Positions 1-5,166 of a DNA stretch of 5,166 nt are shown here, one piece after another. The notes beneath the pieces were generated by a model. It searched no databases. It was not told the origin of the DNA and saw only the letters and a list, made by a program, of their open reading frames with translations. Origin of the DNA: CAZHOV01 sp964534315. GTDB taxonomy: Bacteria; Bacteroidota; Bacteroidia; Chitinophagales; Saprospiraceae. Location of the stretch: NCBI GenBank assembly GCA_964534315.1, contig CAZHOV010000249.1, positions 1 through 5,166 on the forward strand. The letters run 5' to 3'. How positions within the stretch are numbered: the first letter of the stretch is position 1; the number at the start of each line of letters is the position of its first letter. A program made the translations under genes and the position numbers.

Positions 1-260
1 TACTTGGAACCAACGTGCTTTTCTTTGATACAGGCTACAGAGGTTGATAATCGCTGCGCGCTTACTTGAAACCAACGTGCTCTTCTTTGAAACAGGCTAC
101 AGGAGATGTAATCGCTGCGCGCTTACTTGAAACCAACGTGCTCTTCTCTGAAACAGGCTACAGAGGATGTAATCGCTACGCGCTTACTTGAAAACAATGG
201 GCTCTTCTCTGAAACAGGCTACAGGGGATGTAATCGCTGCGCGCTTACTTGAAACCAACG
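1..260. repeat. Tandem array of a 61-62 bp intergenic repeat
   Basis: Four copies are visible at 1-62 (62 bp), 63-123, 124-184 and 185-245 (61 bp each). A fifth copy begins at 246 and loses similarity after about 260. Every copy starts with TACTTG and ends with the GC-rich word GCGCGCT or ACGCGCT. By eye, copies 2 and 3 differ at 4 of 61 positions and copies 3 and 4 at 5. The first copy has a one-base insertion near its GATAATCG. Because the unit is not a multiple of three, successive copies fall in different reading frames, and stop codons recur, so the array is very unlikely to encode a repeat protein. There are no unique spacers, so it is not a CRISPR array. It may extend past the left edge. 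Its function is unknown; slippage-generated intergenic satellite DNA is the simplest reading. Confidence 0.93.
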
Positions 261-352
261 GACTCACCTACGAATCTGTTTTGAGCTTCGATAGTTTAAT
301 GTTAACGGGAGGTTCGGATATATACAATTTGGTCATCAATATTTTAAAATAA
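197..352 (+). other. Short open frame running out of the repeat array; possible gene remnant
   Basis: An ATG at 197 inside the fourth repeat copy opens a 51-codon frame ending at TAA 350-352; without the ATG the frame is open from 173. The first third is translated repeat. After the array ends the translation continues as ETNGLTYESVLSFDSLMLTG and finishes NLVINILK, which reads like an ordinary protein C-terminus and not like random AT-rich sequence. It has no recognisable domain, and no ribosome-binding site or promoter was seen. It could be the tail of a gene whose 5' part was replaced by repeats, or chance. I do not call it a gene. Confidence 0.2.
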
Positions 353-433
353 ACTATCTGGCCAACGCAGGCTTTCATGGGGAAATGTCGGGAGAGGCTT
401 TTTATTTAAGTCGAACCTTGCCTTAAAATAAAA
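353..433. other. Non-coding stretch between repeat array and hairpin cluster
   Basis: No sustained open frame, RNA gene or strong dyad was found here. The sequence becomes A-rich at its right end, where the hairpin cluster begins. It links the repeat-derived part of the left intergenic region to the hairpin element. Confidence 0.5.
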
Positions 434-518
434 AAATCCCAAAGGGATTTAATGTGTATAGCCCCGTATAAAATACGGGGTACCTTTAATGATAAAGAAA
501 ACAACCACGAAGTGGTTG
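434..518. repeat. Cluster of three perfect short-loop hairpins (REP-like element)
   Basis: Three perfect inverted repeats, each with a three-base loop, follow one another. Hairpin A (434-450) pairs AAATCCC with GGGATTT around AAA. Hairpin B (462-480) pairs CCCCGTAT with ATACGGGG around AAA. Hairpin C (502-518) pairs CAACCAC with GTGGTTG around GAA. The gaps are 11 and 21 bases. None is followed by a T-tract, so they are not ordinary terminators. Serial short palindromes in intergenic DNA are typical of REP or miniature transposable elements mobilised in trans by Y1 (RAYT-type) transposases, and similar multi-hairpin modules are, from memory, common in Bacteroidota genomes. No transposase is present in the window. 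Assignment to a REP family is inference; the hairpins are directly visible. Confidence 0.75.
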
Positions 519-574
519 AATAGTAGACCTTTTAAGGAGGGAAAATAATGGGTTAATCTTTCGTCTACCCAGAT

Positions 575-632
575 AAAAAATTCTTGGGAGGCTATCTTAT
601 AAACCTATGGGGCAGCCTCCCAAGGATTTTTT
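575..632 (-). terminator. Strong, potentially bidirectional intrinsic terminator of the thioredoxin gene
   Basis: CTTGGGAGGCT (583-593) pairs perfectly with AGCCTCCCAAG (614-624), an 11-bp stem around a 20-base loop. The stem extends outward through a T-G pair and a T-A pair into six A residues (575-580) facing six T residues (627-632). Read on the minus strand, the structure begins at the base after the thioredoxin stop codon and ends in a U-run, so it is a textbook terminator for that gene. The symmetric A/T flanks would also stop plus-strand transcription arriving from the repeat region. Confidence 0.9.
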
Positions 633-1109
633 CTACTTCAACATCTGCTCAACACCAGCCGTAAATTCTTCTACTGTCTTAGTGTAACCGGTTTTACCCA
701 GTGCCTGTATAGAATATTGACCAGATTCATTATCTTTTTCCATATTGAAGACCCAAACGGTGGGATAACCTCTTACTTTGAATGCTTGCTGGAGGGAAGC
801 ATTTTGTTCTCTTATTTCCTGAGGCAATTGCTTTCTTCTTGGAAAGTCAAGCTCCAATAGGATTACATTGTCATCGGCCCAGGATTTGAATTCGGGCTTG
901 TTAAAAACGGCTGCGCTCAGACGTTTACACCATCCGCACCAATCACTACCTGTAAAGTTGGCCATGATCGGTTTTCCGGTTTTTTTGGAAAGTTCATAGG
1001 CTTCATCGAGATCTACCAGCCAGCCTTCGTGCCCGGCCTTGTACTCATCTTGAGCGGTTGCAAATGCAGTCATCATCAGAAAAGCAAAGAATATGCTTAA
1101 TTTTTTCAT
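633..1109 (-). CDS. Secreted thioredoxin-fold protein (WCGWC active site)
   Basis: This 158-residue protein is probably a periplasmic thiol-disulfide oxidoreductase. Residues 1-19 form a Sec signal peptide (MKK, hydrophobic core, cleavage A19|Q20). The mature part is a compact thioredoxin fold of the Thioredoxin_7 type. FTGSDWCGWCK places the redox pair at C58 and C61, VILLELDF (82-89) is a core strand, and GYPT gives the cis-proline at P116 facing the active site. A C-terminal helix spans about 141-158. Both cysteines are present, so it should be redox-active; there are no other cysteines and no membrane segment beyond the signal. The ATG at 1109 is chosen because the signal peptide begins immediately. 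A promoter lies just upstream and a strong terminator abuts the stop, so it is probably monocistronic. Substrate and direction (reductase or oxidase) cannot be read from the sequence. The family is well known, but I do not assign a gene name. Confidence 0.93.
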   Translation of the reverse strand: MKKLSIFFAFLMMTAFATAQDEYKAGHEGWLVDLDEAYELSKKTGKPIMANFTGSDWCGWCKRLSAAVFNKPEFKSWADDNVILLELDFPRRKQLPQEIREQNASLQQAFKVRGYPTVWVFNMEKDNESGQYSIQALGKTGYTKTVEEFTAGVEQMLK

Positions 1110-1141
1110 GGAGATTTAAGTTGTTAATTTAAAAATTGGTG

Positions 1142-1172
1142 CAAAAATACGATCTGTAAACGGCAAACCAAA
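1142..1172 (-). promoter_or_regulatory. Bacteroidota-type promoter of the thioredoxin gene
   Basis: On the minus strand TTTG (1172-1169) is followed after 19 bases by TATTTTTG (1149-1142), matching the Bacteroidota primary sigma consensus TTTG-N(19-21)-TAnnTTTG. Transcription would start near 1135, leaving a leader of about 25 bases before the ATG at 1109. The leader is A/T-rich without a clear Shine-Dalgarno sequence, as is usual in this phylum. The position between the two minus-strand genes suggests the thioredoxin gene has its own transcript. Confidence 0.6.
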
Positions 1173-1265
1173 ATTGCCTGTATCAAAAGAAAATAAGTTA
1201 GGATTCATGTTTTAACGTTCCTGACGTTCTTTTAAGTATTCCAAGTAACGTGCCAGACTTAAAGA

Positions 1266-1973
1266 TCAGAACCGGTACGTAAATCCAACCCGAAGATCGA
1301 ATGGTAGATTAACAGACTCTTGTGGCTCGAGGAAATTATATAGCAAATAAATTTCAAAAGCAAACAGGCCTCCGCTGGTGTAGCCAATACCTGCCCAAAG
1401 GTTTTCTTGCCATTCTCGCGAGGTGAATACTTGATCGGTATTCCGGTCATAGATCAGCACATCTCCAAAAGGCGATCCGGTAACCACTAATTGTTCGGTT
1501 CTTTCGGTACCAAATTCAACATGGGCAAAAATCATATCTAACACTTTATATCGGGCAAATAAACCGAAGGAGAAAGAAATCGGCGCTACACTTTCATTGG
1601 TATATAAGATTTGATTATTAAGATCAACGATGGGTGAAATATTTCCGCTGATAGGGTCGACATTGGCATTGAGCGATGTACCTTTAATAAACGAATAATC
1701 CAATCCAAGTCTCGGACCTATGGAAAATTCATCGAATAGTTTATATCCAACCATGGGGGAAATACCCAAATTAAAAATGTTCAAATTCTGATTGCCCGAA
1801 AAACCAAGATTGAATCCACCTCCGTACCATAATCGGTCTTTAAACTTTCCGGGATCATCAAACAATTCATCATCAGACTTTGGAGCGCGCTTACCTCTGC
1901 GTTGTGCTTCTGCGTCAGGAGTAAGGCCTATCATTAAGCCTACAACAACAAAAAGGATTATCCATTTATTCAT
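1266..1973 (-). CDS. Small outer-membrane beta-barrel protein (porin-like family)
   Basis: This 235-residue protein has a Sec signal peptide (residues 1-23, cleavage AEA|Q). A short polar segment follows (about 25-47), first basic (RRGKR), then acidic (DDELFDD). From about 48 to the end the chain is a series of amphipathic strands with alternating aromatic or aliphatic and polar residues, for example LWYGGGFNLGFSG (48-60), PISFSFGLFARY, FAHVEFGTE and the final DLRVGFTYRF. The terminal phenylalanine is the usual outer-membrane barrel insertion signal. Length and strand pattern suit an 8-10-stranded barrel of the OMP_b-brl type that is abundant in Bacteroidota. Transport substrate or structural role cannot be deduced. 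The ATG at 1973 starts directly at the signal peptide. It lies 156 bp upstream of the thioredoxin gene on the same strand, with a separate promoter in between, so co-transcription is possible but not required. No strong terminator follows it. Confidence 0.85.
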   Translation of the reverse strand: MNKWIILFVVVGLMIGLTPDAEAQRRGKRAPKSDDELFDDPGKFKDRLWYGGGFNLGFSGNQNLNIFNLGISPMVGYKLFDEFSIGPRLGLDYSFIKGTSLNANVDPISGNISPIVDLNNQILYTNESVAPISFSFGLFARYKVLDMIFAHVEFGTERTEQLVVTGSPFGDVLIYDRNTDQVFTSREWQENLWAGIGYTSGGLFAFEIYLLYNFLEPQESVNLPFDLRVGFTYRF

Positions 1974-2054
1974 ATATATTAAATTTAATTCGATATTTTA
2001 ACTATCACCAAGACGTCATTAGAACGAAATACTTAGTAAATAGATCGTTACCGT

Positions 2055-2086
2055 TATGTTAATAAAAAGAAGAATTTGTAATTTTG
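2055..2086 (+). promoter_or_regulatory. Possible distal plus-strand promoter
   Basis: TAATTTTG (2079-2086) fits the -7 consensus TAnnTTTG exactly, and TATG (2055-2058), one mismatch from TTTG, precedes it by 20 bases. Transcription would begin near 2093, giving either a leader of about 285 bases for the protease gene or a short separate transcript. In such AT-rich DNA a chance match is quite possible. Confidence 0.28.
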
Positions 2087-2239
2087 CGGCAAATCCTAAT
2101 TTTCTATTTATCAAAGTTGTCATATTTGTTTATTCTACGTCATCTTTTCTATCATTCTCATGATTCCTAAGGAAGGGATTCGAAAAAAATGTCTTTCACT
2201 GGCAAAATTGAATGTTTACCGTAACCAAAATAAAGGTAA

Positions 2240-2257
2240 TTAAATTAATTAATTTAA
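2240..2257. repeat. Perfect 18-bp AT-only palindrome
   Basis: TTAAATTAATTAATTTAA reads identically on both strands. It lies about 75-90 bp upstream of the proximal promoter candidate of the protease gene. It may be an operator or bending site, but the surrounding DNA is so AT-rich that chance is a serious alternative. Confidence 0.45.
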
Positions 2258-2301
2258 CTAGAACTATAATATCAAAAATAGCCTCCCTAAGACCATAAAA
2301 T

Positions 2302-2325
2302 AAACGGACGAGATTTTTTCCGTTT
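2302..2325. promoter_or_regulatory. Inverted repeat overlapping the protease promoter (operator candidate)
   Basis: AAACGGA (2302-2308) and TCCGTTT (2319-2325) form a perfect 7-bp inverted repeat around 10 bases. The half-sites are about one helical turn apart (centre to centre 17 bp). They cover the place where the -33 element of the promoter at 2333-2340 should be. No T-run follows the second arm, so it is not a terminator. A dimeric regulator binding here would block or replace -33 recognition; this is inference. Confidence 0.4.
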
Positions 2326-2332
2326 GATTCAA

Positions 2333-2340
2333 TACATTTG
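2333..2340 (+). promoter_or_regulatory. Proximal promoter -7 element of the metalloprotease gene
   Basis: TACATTTG matches TAnnTTTG exactly. It would start transcription near 2346, leaving about 30 bases of A-rich leader before the ATG at 2377. The -33 position has only a T-run (2314-2319) and not TTTG, so the promoter may be weak or activator-dependent. Confidence 0.5.
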
Positions 2341-2376
2341 AAAATTCAACTTACTAATAACATAAATTGCAGTTTT

Positions 2377-5166
2377 ATGCTCAAATATTACATCACCTTC
2401 TTGGTTTTGTGCACGTTCAGTCTTTCACTTTTTGCTCAATCGACTGTCTTTGCAGGAAAAACCGTAAAAGTTCAGCAATTTAAAGAACTGGATGAACAAT
2501 TCAAAGCGTATCAGGTCTTTGAAATAGATGCAACTGCCCTTTATCAATCGGCTTTGAACAATGTAAGTACTCCTATTGATCTAAGGCTGGGTGAAGCATA
2601 TAACTACAAAATCGAACTCTCTTACAGCAGTGTGCGCTCCCCCAATTATAAAATTCGGCTACAAACTGAAGATGGAATTGTAGAGCCCCCCGTAGATATG
2701 CGGCAACGAACGTTCAAAGGAGTCTGTCAAAATACGGACCTCGAAGTTCGCTTGACATTGTATGACAATTTTATCTATGGATTTATTGAAGATACATACA
2801 AAAGACTTCTGTTTATTGAACCGCTTCGATACTTCGTACCCAATGCCCCCGCAGATCAATTTGTCGTCTACTACGCTCATGATGTTATCCCCAAAGAAGG
2901 GGCAACCTGCGGGGCCGATCACCTCGAAGCCAACCGGAAGTTCCAAAAAGAACAGCAAGAACAAAAACCACAGGGTAATACGACTGAATCGACGGGATGC
3001 GTGGAAGTAGATCTGGCCATCGCCTCCGATTACCTGATGTACCTCAAGTATAATAGCAACGTGACGGATGTGGAAAACCATACGATAGGAGTAATGAATA
3101 ATGTGGCTACGAACTACGACGACGAGTTTGACGATGAAATACAATTTTTAATCGTTGAGCAATTTGTCTCTACCTGTAGCTCCTGCGATCCCTGGACCAG
3201 TTCTACCAATGCCGGTACTTTATTGAATAGCTTCACCAACTGGGGCCCCAATGGCTTTTCCCAAACCCATGATTTGGGGCAATTGTGGACAGATCGAAAC
3301 TTCAACGGCGAAACGATTGGTATCGCCTGGTTATCTTCGGTTTGTACGAACTTGAGATACCACTGTCTGGAAGACTTTTCAAGCAATGCTGCTGCTTTGA
3401 GAGTATTGACCGCCCACGAAATCGGACACAATTTCAGCTGCCCCCATAACTACTCTATCGGCTCTTCTTGTGATCCTCCTGGCCGACCTTCCTTAATTAT
3501 GGACCCTACCGTAAGTACTGCAACTGATTGGTCTGATGGGCAGGGACCCTGCGAAGCGAACTCTATCCAAAGTGTCAATAACCACGTAGCGAGCCGAACC
3601 TGCCTGGCCACCTGCCAGCCACCAGCCCCTCCGCTGGCCGACTTCGACGCAATCCTGACTAATTTATGCCCGGGATCATCTACTAAGTTTTTTGACAAAT
3701 CGCAAAATAACCCGACCAACTGGAGTTGGTCATTTCCCGGGGGTACCCCCTCCAGCTCCTCCAGCCAAAACCCAACAGTTACCTACAATATCCCGGGTAC
3801 CTATCCGGTAACCCTAACGGTCTCTAACACCAACGGAGCCGATACTTACACCCAGTCAGGCTTTATTTTCGTAGGTGCCGGCGGAGAAGATATGCTGCTC
3901 TTCGATGATTTTGAAAATGGCCTCTTACAATGGACCATCTCGAACCCGGACAATAGCACCACTTGGGAAATAGAGAACGTCGGAGGAACGAACTTTGGCG
4001 ATCAGGCAGCTAAAATGGATAACTTCAACTACAATGCCTCCGGGCAACGGGATGGCCTGGTCTCGCCGGTGATTGACCTTACAGGTCACCAAACGGTCAC
4101 CCTGGAACTGGATTATGCCTATACCCGCTATAATTCCAATTTTAGTGACTCTCTAGTTATTTATGTTTCTACCGACGGAGGAGTTACCTTTCCAAATCGC
4201 GTCTTTGCGGATGCGGAAAATGGTTCTGGGAACTTCGCCACCCGGCCCGACCTCACCAGTGAATTCAACCCTTCCTCCACCGACGAATGGTGTTACGACG
4301 GAAATTTCGGAAATGATTGCCTCTCAATTGACCTTTCTTCTTTTGGAGGGGTAGCTAATATGGTGTTGATGTTCGAGAATGTGAACGATTATGGCAATAG
4401 CATGTACCTAGACAATATACTATTGAAAGCTTCTTGCCTGGTACCTCCTCCAATAGCAGGGTTTTCAGCTCAACCTACCTTCGGCTGCGCTCCGCTGACT
4501 GTCGAGTTTCTAGACCTGTCATCAGGTAATCCCGATACCTGGAACTGGACCTTTGAAACCGGCCTCCCACCAGTTTCTACCGATCAAAATCCGGTGGTGG
4601 TATTCCCCAACCCCGGTAATTTCGACGTTACCCTGACGGTATCCAATGTGGGCGGGCAGAATACCCTTGCAATAAGCGATTTTATTTCCGTATTGGGAGG
4701 GCCTACTGCAGGCTTCAACTATACCGTTATCGGATCAACGGTCTCTTTTACGAATACCTCTTCCAATGCAGATACCTACGCCTGGTTTTTTGGGGACGGA
4801 GAAACCAGCTCCGAAACTAATCCCATCCATACCTATGATCAGGATGGCGTTTATCTGGTTGAATTATTGGCGACGAATCAATGCGGAACGGAAGTTTTTT
4901 CGGAGCTCATAACAATAGAAACATCACCTACTGCAGATTTTGAAGCTGATGTAATGACTATTTGTCAATCCGATACGGTTAACTTTACCAGCCTCGCCTC
5001 TTCGAATACAACCAATTGGTTCTGGACGTTTGAAGGAGGTACACCAGGCAGTTCCAACCTGGAAAATCCATCAGTGGTTTACAATACCCCAGGTGTCTTT
5101 GATGTAACGCTACTGGTCAGCAACGGGAACGGAACGGATGAGTTGATCGAAACGGATTTCATTAAC
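2377..5166 (+). CDS. Secreted M12B-like (ADAM/reprolysin-type) zinc metalloprotease with PKD domains, 3' end beyond window
   Basis: The frame is open for 930 codons to the window edge with no stop. Residues 1-20 are a Sec signal peptide (cleavage A20|Q21). About 21-205 is a prodomain: TFKGVCQNTDLEVRLTLYDN (112-131) followed by FIYGFIE resembles the M12B propeptide pattern, and ATCG (C178) could be a cysteine switch. The catalytic domain spans about 207-413. HEIGHNFSCPH supplies the zinc ligands H347, H351 and H357 and the base E348, and LIMDP gives the Met-turn M375. Ten cysteines (208-413) suggest disulfides. A proline-rich linker leads to PKD1 (about 422-500). A jelly-roll/MAM or choice-of-anchor-J-like domain (about 505-687, starting FDDFENGLLQWT) follows, then PKD2 (692-773), PKD3 (776-848, canonical FGDG) and PKD4 (851-930, cut by the edge). 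It should degrade or process extracellular protein. A C-terminal type IX sorting domain is expected downstream but not seen. The ATG at 2377 starts the signal peptide directly. Confidence 0.93.
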   Translation, partial: MLKYYITFLVLCTFSLSLFAQSTVFAGKTVKVQQFKELDEQFKAYQVFEIDATALYQSALNNVSTPIDLRLGEAYNYKIELSYSSVRSPNYKIRLQTEDGIVEPPVDMRQRTFKGVCQNTDLEVRLTLYDNFIYGFIEDTYKRLLFIEPLRYFVPNAPADQFVVYYAHDVIPKEGATCGADHLEANRKFQKEQQEQKPQGNTTESTGCVEVDLAIASDYLMYLKYNSNVTDVENHTIGVMNNVATNYDDEFDDEIQFLIVEQFVSTCSSCDPWTSSTNAGTLLNSFTNWGPNGFSQTHDLGQLWTDRNFNGETIGIAWLSSVCTNLRYHCLEDFSSNAAALRVLTAHEIGHNFSCPHNYSIGSSCDPPGRPSLIMDPTVSTATDWSDGQGPCEANSIQSVNNHVASRTCLATCQPPAPPLADFDAILTNLCPGSSTKFFDKSQNNPTNWSWSFPGGTPSSSSSQNPTVTYNIPGTYPVTLTVSNTNGADTYTQSGFIFVGAGGEDMLLFDDFENGLLQWTISNPDNSTTWEIENVGGTNFGDQAAKMDNFNYNASGQRDGLVSPVIDLTGHQTVTLELDYAYTRYNSNFSDSLVIYVSTDGGVTFPNRVFADAENGSGNFATRPDLTSEFNPSSTDEWCYDGNFGNDCLSIDLSSFGGVANMVLMFENVNDYGNSMYLDNILLKASCLVPPPIAGFSAQPTFGCAPLTVEFLDLSSGNPDTWNWTFETGLPPVSTDQNPVVVFPNPGNFDVTLTVSNVGGQNTLAISDFISVLGGPTAGFNYTVIGSTVSFTNTSSNADTYAWFFGDGETSSETNPIHTYDQDGVYLVELLATNQCGTEVFSELITIETSPTADFEADVMTICQSDTVNFTSLASSNTTNWFWTFEGGTPGSSNLENPSVVYNTPGVFDVTLLVSNGNGTDELIETDFIN

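Larger units (their letters stand above)
1974..2376. other. 403-bp AT-rich divergent intergenic region
   Basis: This region separates the minus-strand barrel gene from the plus-strand protease gene and must hold the control signals for both. I see two plus-strand TAnnTTTG words (2079-2086 and 2333-2340), an 18-bp palindrome (2240-2257) and a 7-bp inverted repeat (2302-2325). No clear minus-strand promoter for the barrel gene was found; TAGGATTTG (2098-2090, minus) is one base too long to fit the consensus. A 27-codon open frame (2160-2243) has no supporting evidence. No tRNA or recognised structured RNA was seen. Confidence 0.6.

Noticed and set aside
1..260. CRISPR array
   Set aside because: The repeats are directly adjacent 61-62 bp units with no variable spacers, and no cas gene is present.
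523..571. Short inverted repeats GTAGAC/GTCTAC and TGGGT/ACCCA, and an AGGAGG followed by ATG at 548
   Set aside because: The two pairings compete and are only 5-6 bp, and the ATG after AGGAGG is followed by a stop two codons later.
1241..1253. Sequence sharing AACGTGC with the tandem repeat unit
   Set aside because: The shared word is only seven bases, with no surrounding similarity, so it is not a dispersed copy.
1214..1263. Terminator for the barrel gene (AACGT/ACGTT at 1214-1228 and TTTAAGT/ACTTAAA at 1231-1263)
   Set aside because: The stems are only 5 and 7 bp, AT-rich in the second case with a 19-base loop, and no U-run follows on the minus strand.
1259..1450. Minus-strand open frame overlapping the 3' part of the barrel gene in another frame
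   Set aside because: It lies almost entirely within the well-supported barrel gene and shows no domain or signal.
1792..2001. Plus-strand open frame antisense to the 5' part of the barrel gene
   Set aside because: The minus-strand frame has a signal peptide and barrel strands; the opposite frame is a low-complexity shadow.
2160..2243. 27-codon plus-strand open frame starting MIPKEGIRKK
   Set aside because: It is very short, has no ribosome-binding signal or recognisable feature, and is expected by chance in a 400-bp intergenic region.
2659..3719. Several antisense or alternate-frame open frames within the protease gene (also 4163-4354)
   Set aside because: The continuous 930-codon frame has signal peptide, catalytic motif and PKD domains throughout, so the others are shadows.

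Overview
The window looks like a chromosomal segment from a member of the Bacteroidota, most likely of the Saprospiria type (the order-level guess is inference). Three things point there. All three gene products carry Sec signal peptides ending in A|Q. Several intergenic regions hold candidate promoters of the Bacteroidota form (TTTG, about 19-20 bases, TAnnTTTG), and no strong Shine-Dalgarno sequence precedes the start codons. The gene content is also typical: a secreted thioredoxin with an FTGSDWCGWC active site, a small outer-membrane beta-barrel, and a very large secreted PKD-repeat metalloprotease.

Layout. Bases 1-260 are a tandem array of a 61-62 bp unit (four copies plus the start of a fifth) that may continue beyond the left edge. 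Bases 261-433 have no convincing gene, only the tail of a short open frame (197-352) that leaves the array. Bases 434-518 hold three perfect short-loop hairpins in a row, resembling a REP-like or miniature repetitive element. A long extended stem-loop at 575-632 is a convincing terminator for the gene to its right. On the minus strand, 1109-633 encodes a secreted thioredoxin-fold protein with its own promoter at 1142-1172, and 1973-1266 encodes an outer-membrane beta-barrel protein. A 403-bp AT-rich divergent intergenic region (1974-2376) has candidate plus-strand promoters, an 18-bp palindrome and an inverted repeat. From 2377 to the right edge a single plus-strand frame runs open for 930 codons without a stop. 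It encodes a secreted zinc metalloprotease of the metzincin/M12B (reprolysin, ADAM-like) kind: signal peptide, prodomain, catalytic domain, PKD, jelly-roll/MAM-like domain, then three further PKD domains.

How the genes fit together. All three products are predicted to be exported. The thioredoxin is probably periplasmic, the barrel sits in the outer membrane, and the protease is probably released or surface-anchored, perhaps by the type IX system (its C-terminus lies outside the window). The protease is cysteine-rich and the thioredoxin is a candidate redox partner for exported cysteine proteins, but the two are divergently placed and no operon links them. No RNA gene, CRISPR array, insertion sequence or complete mobile element was recognised.
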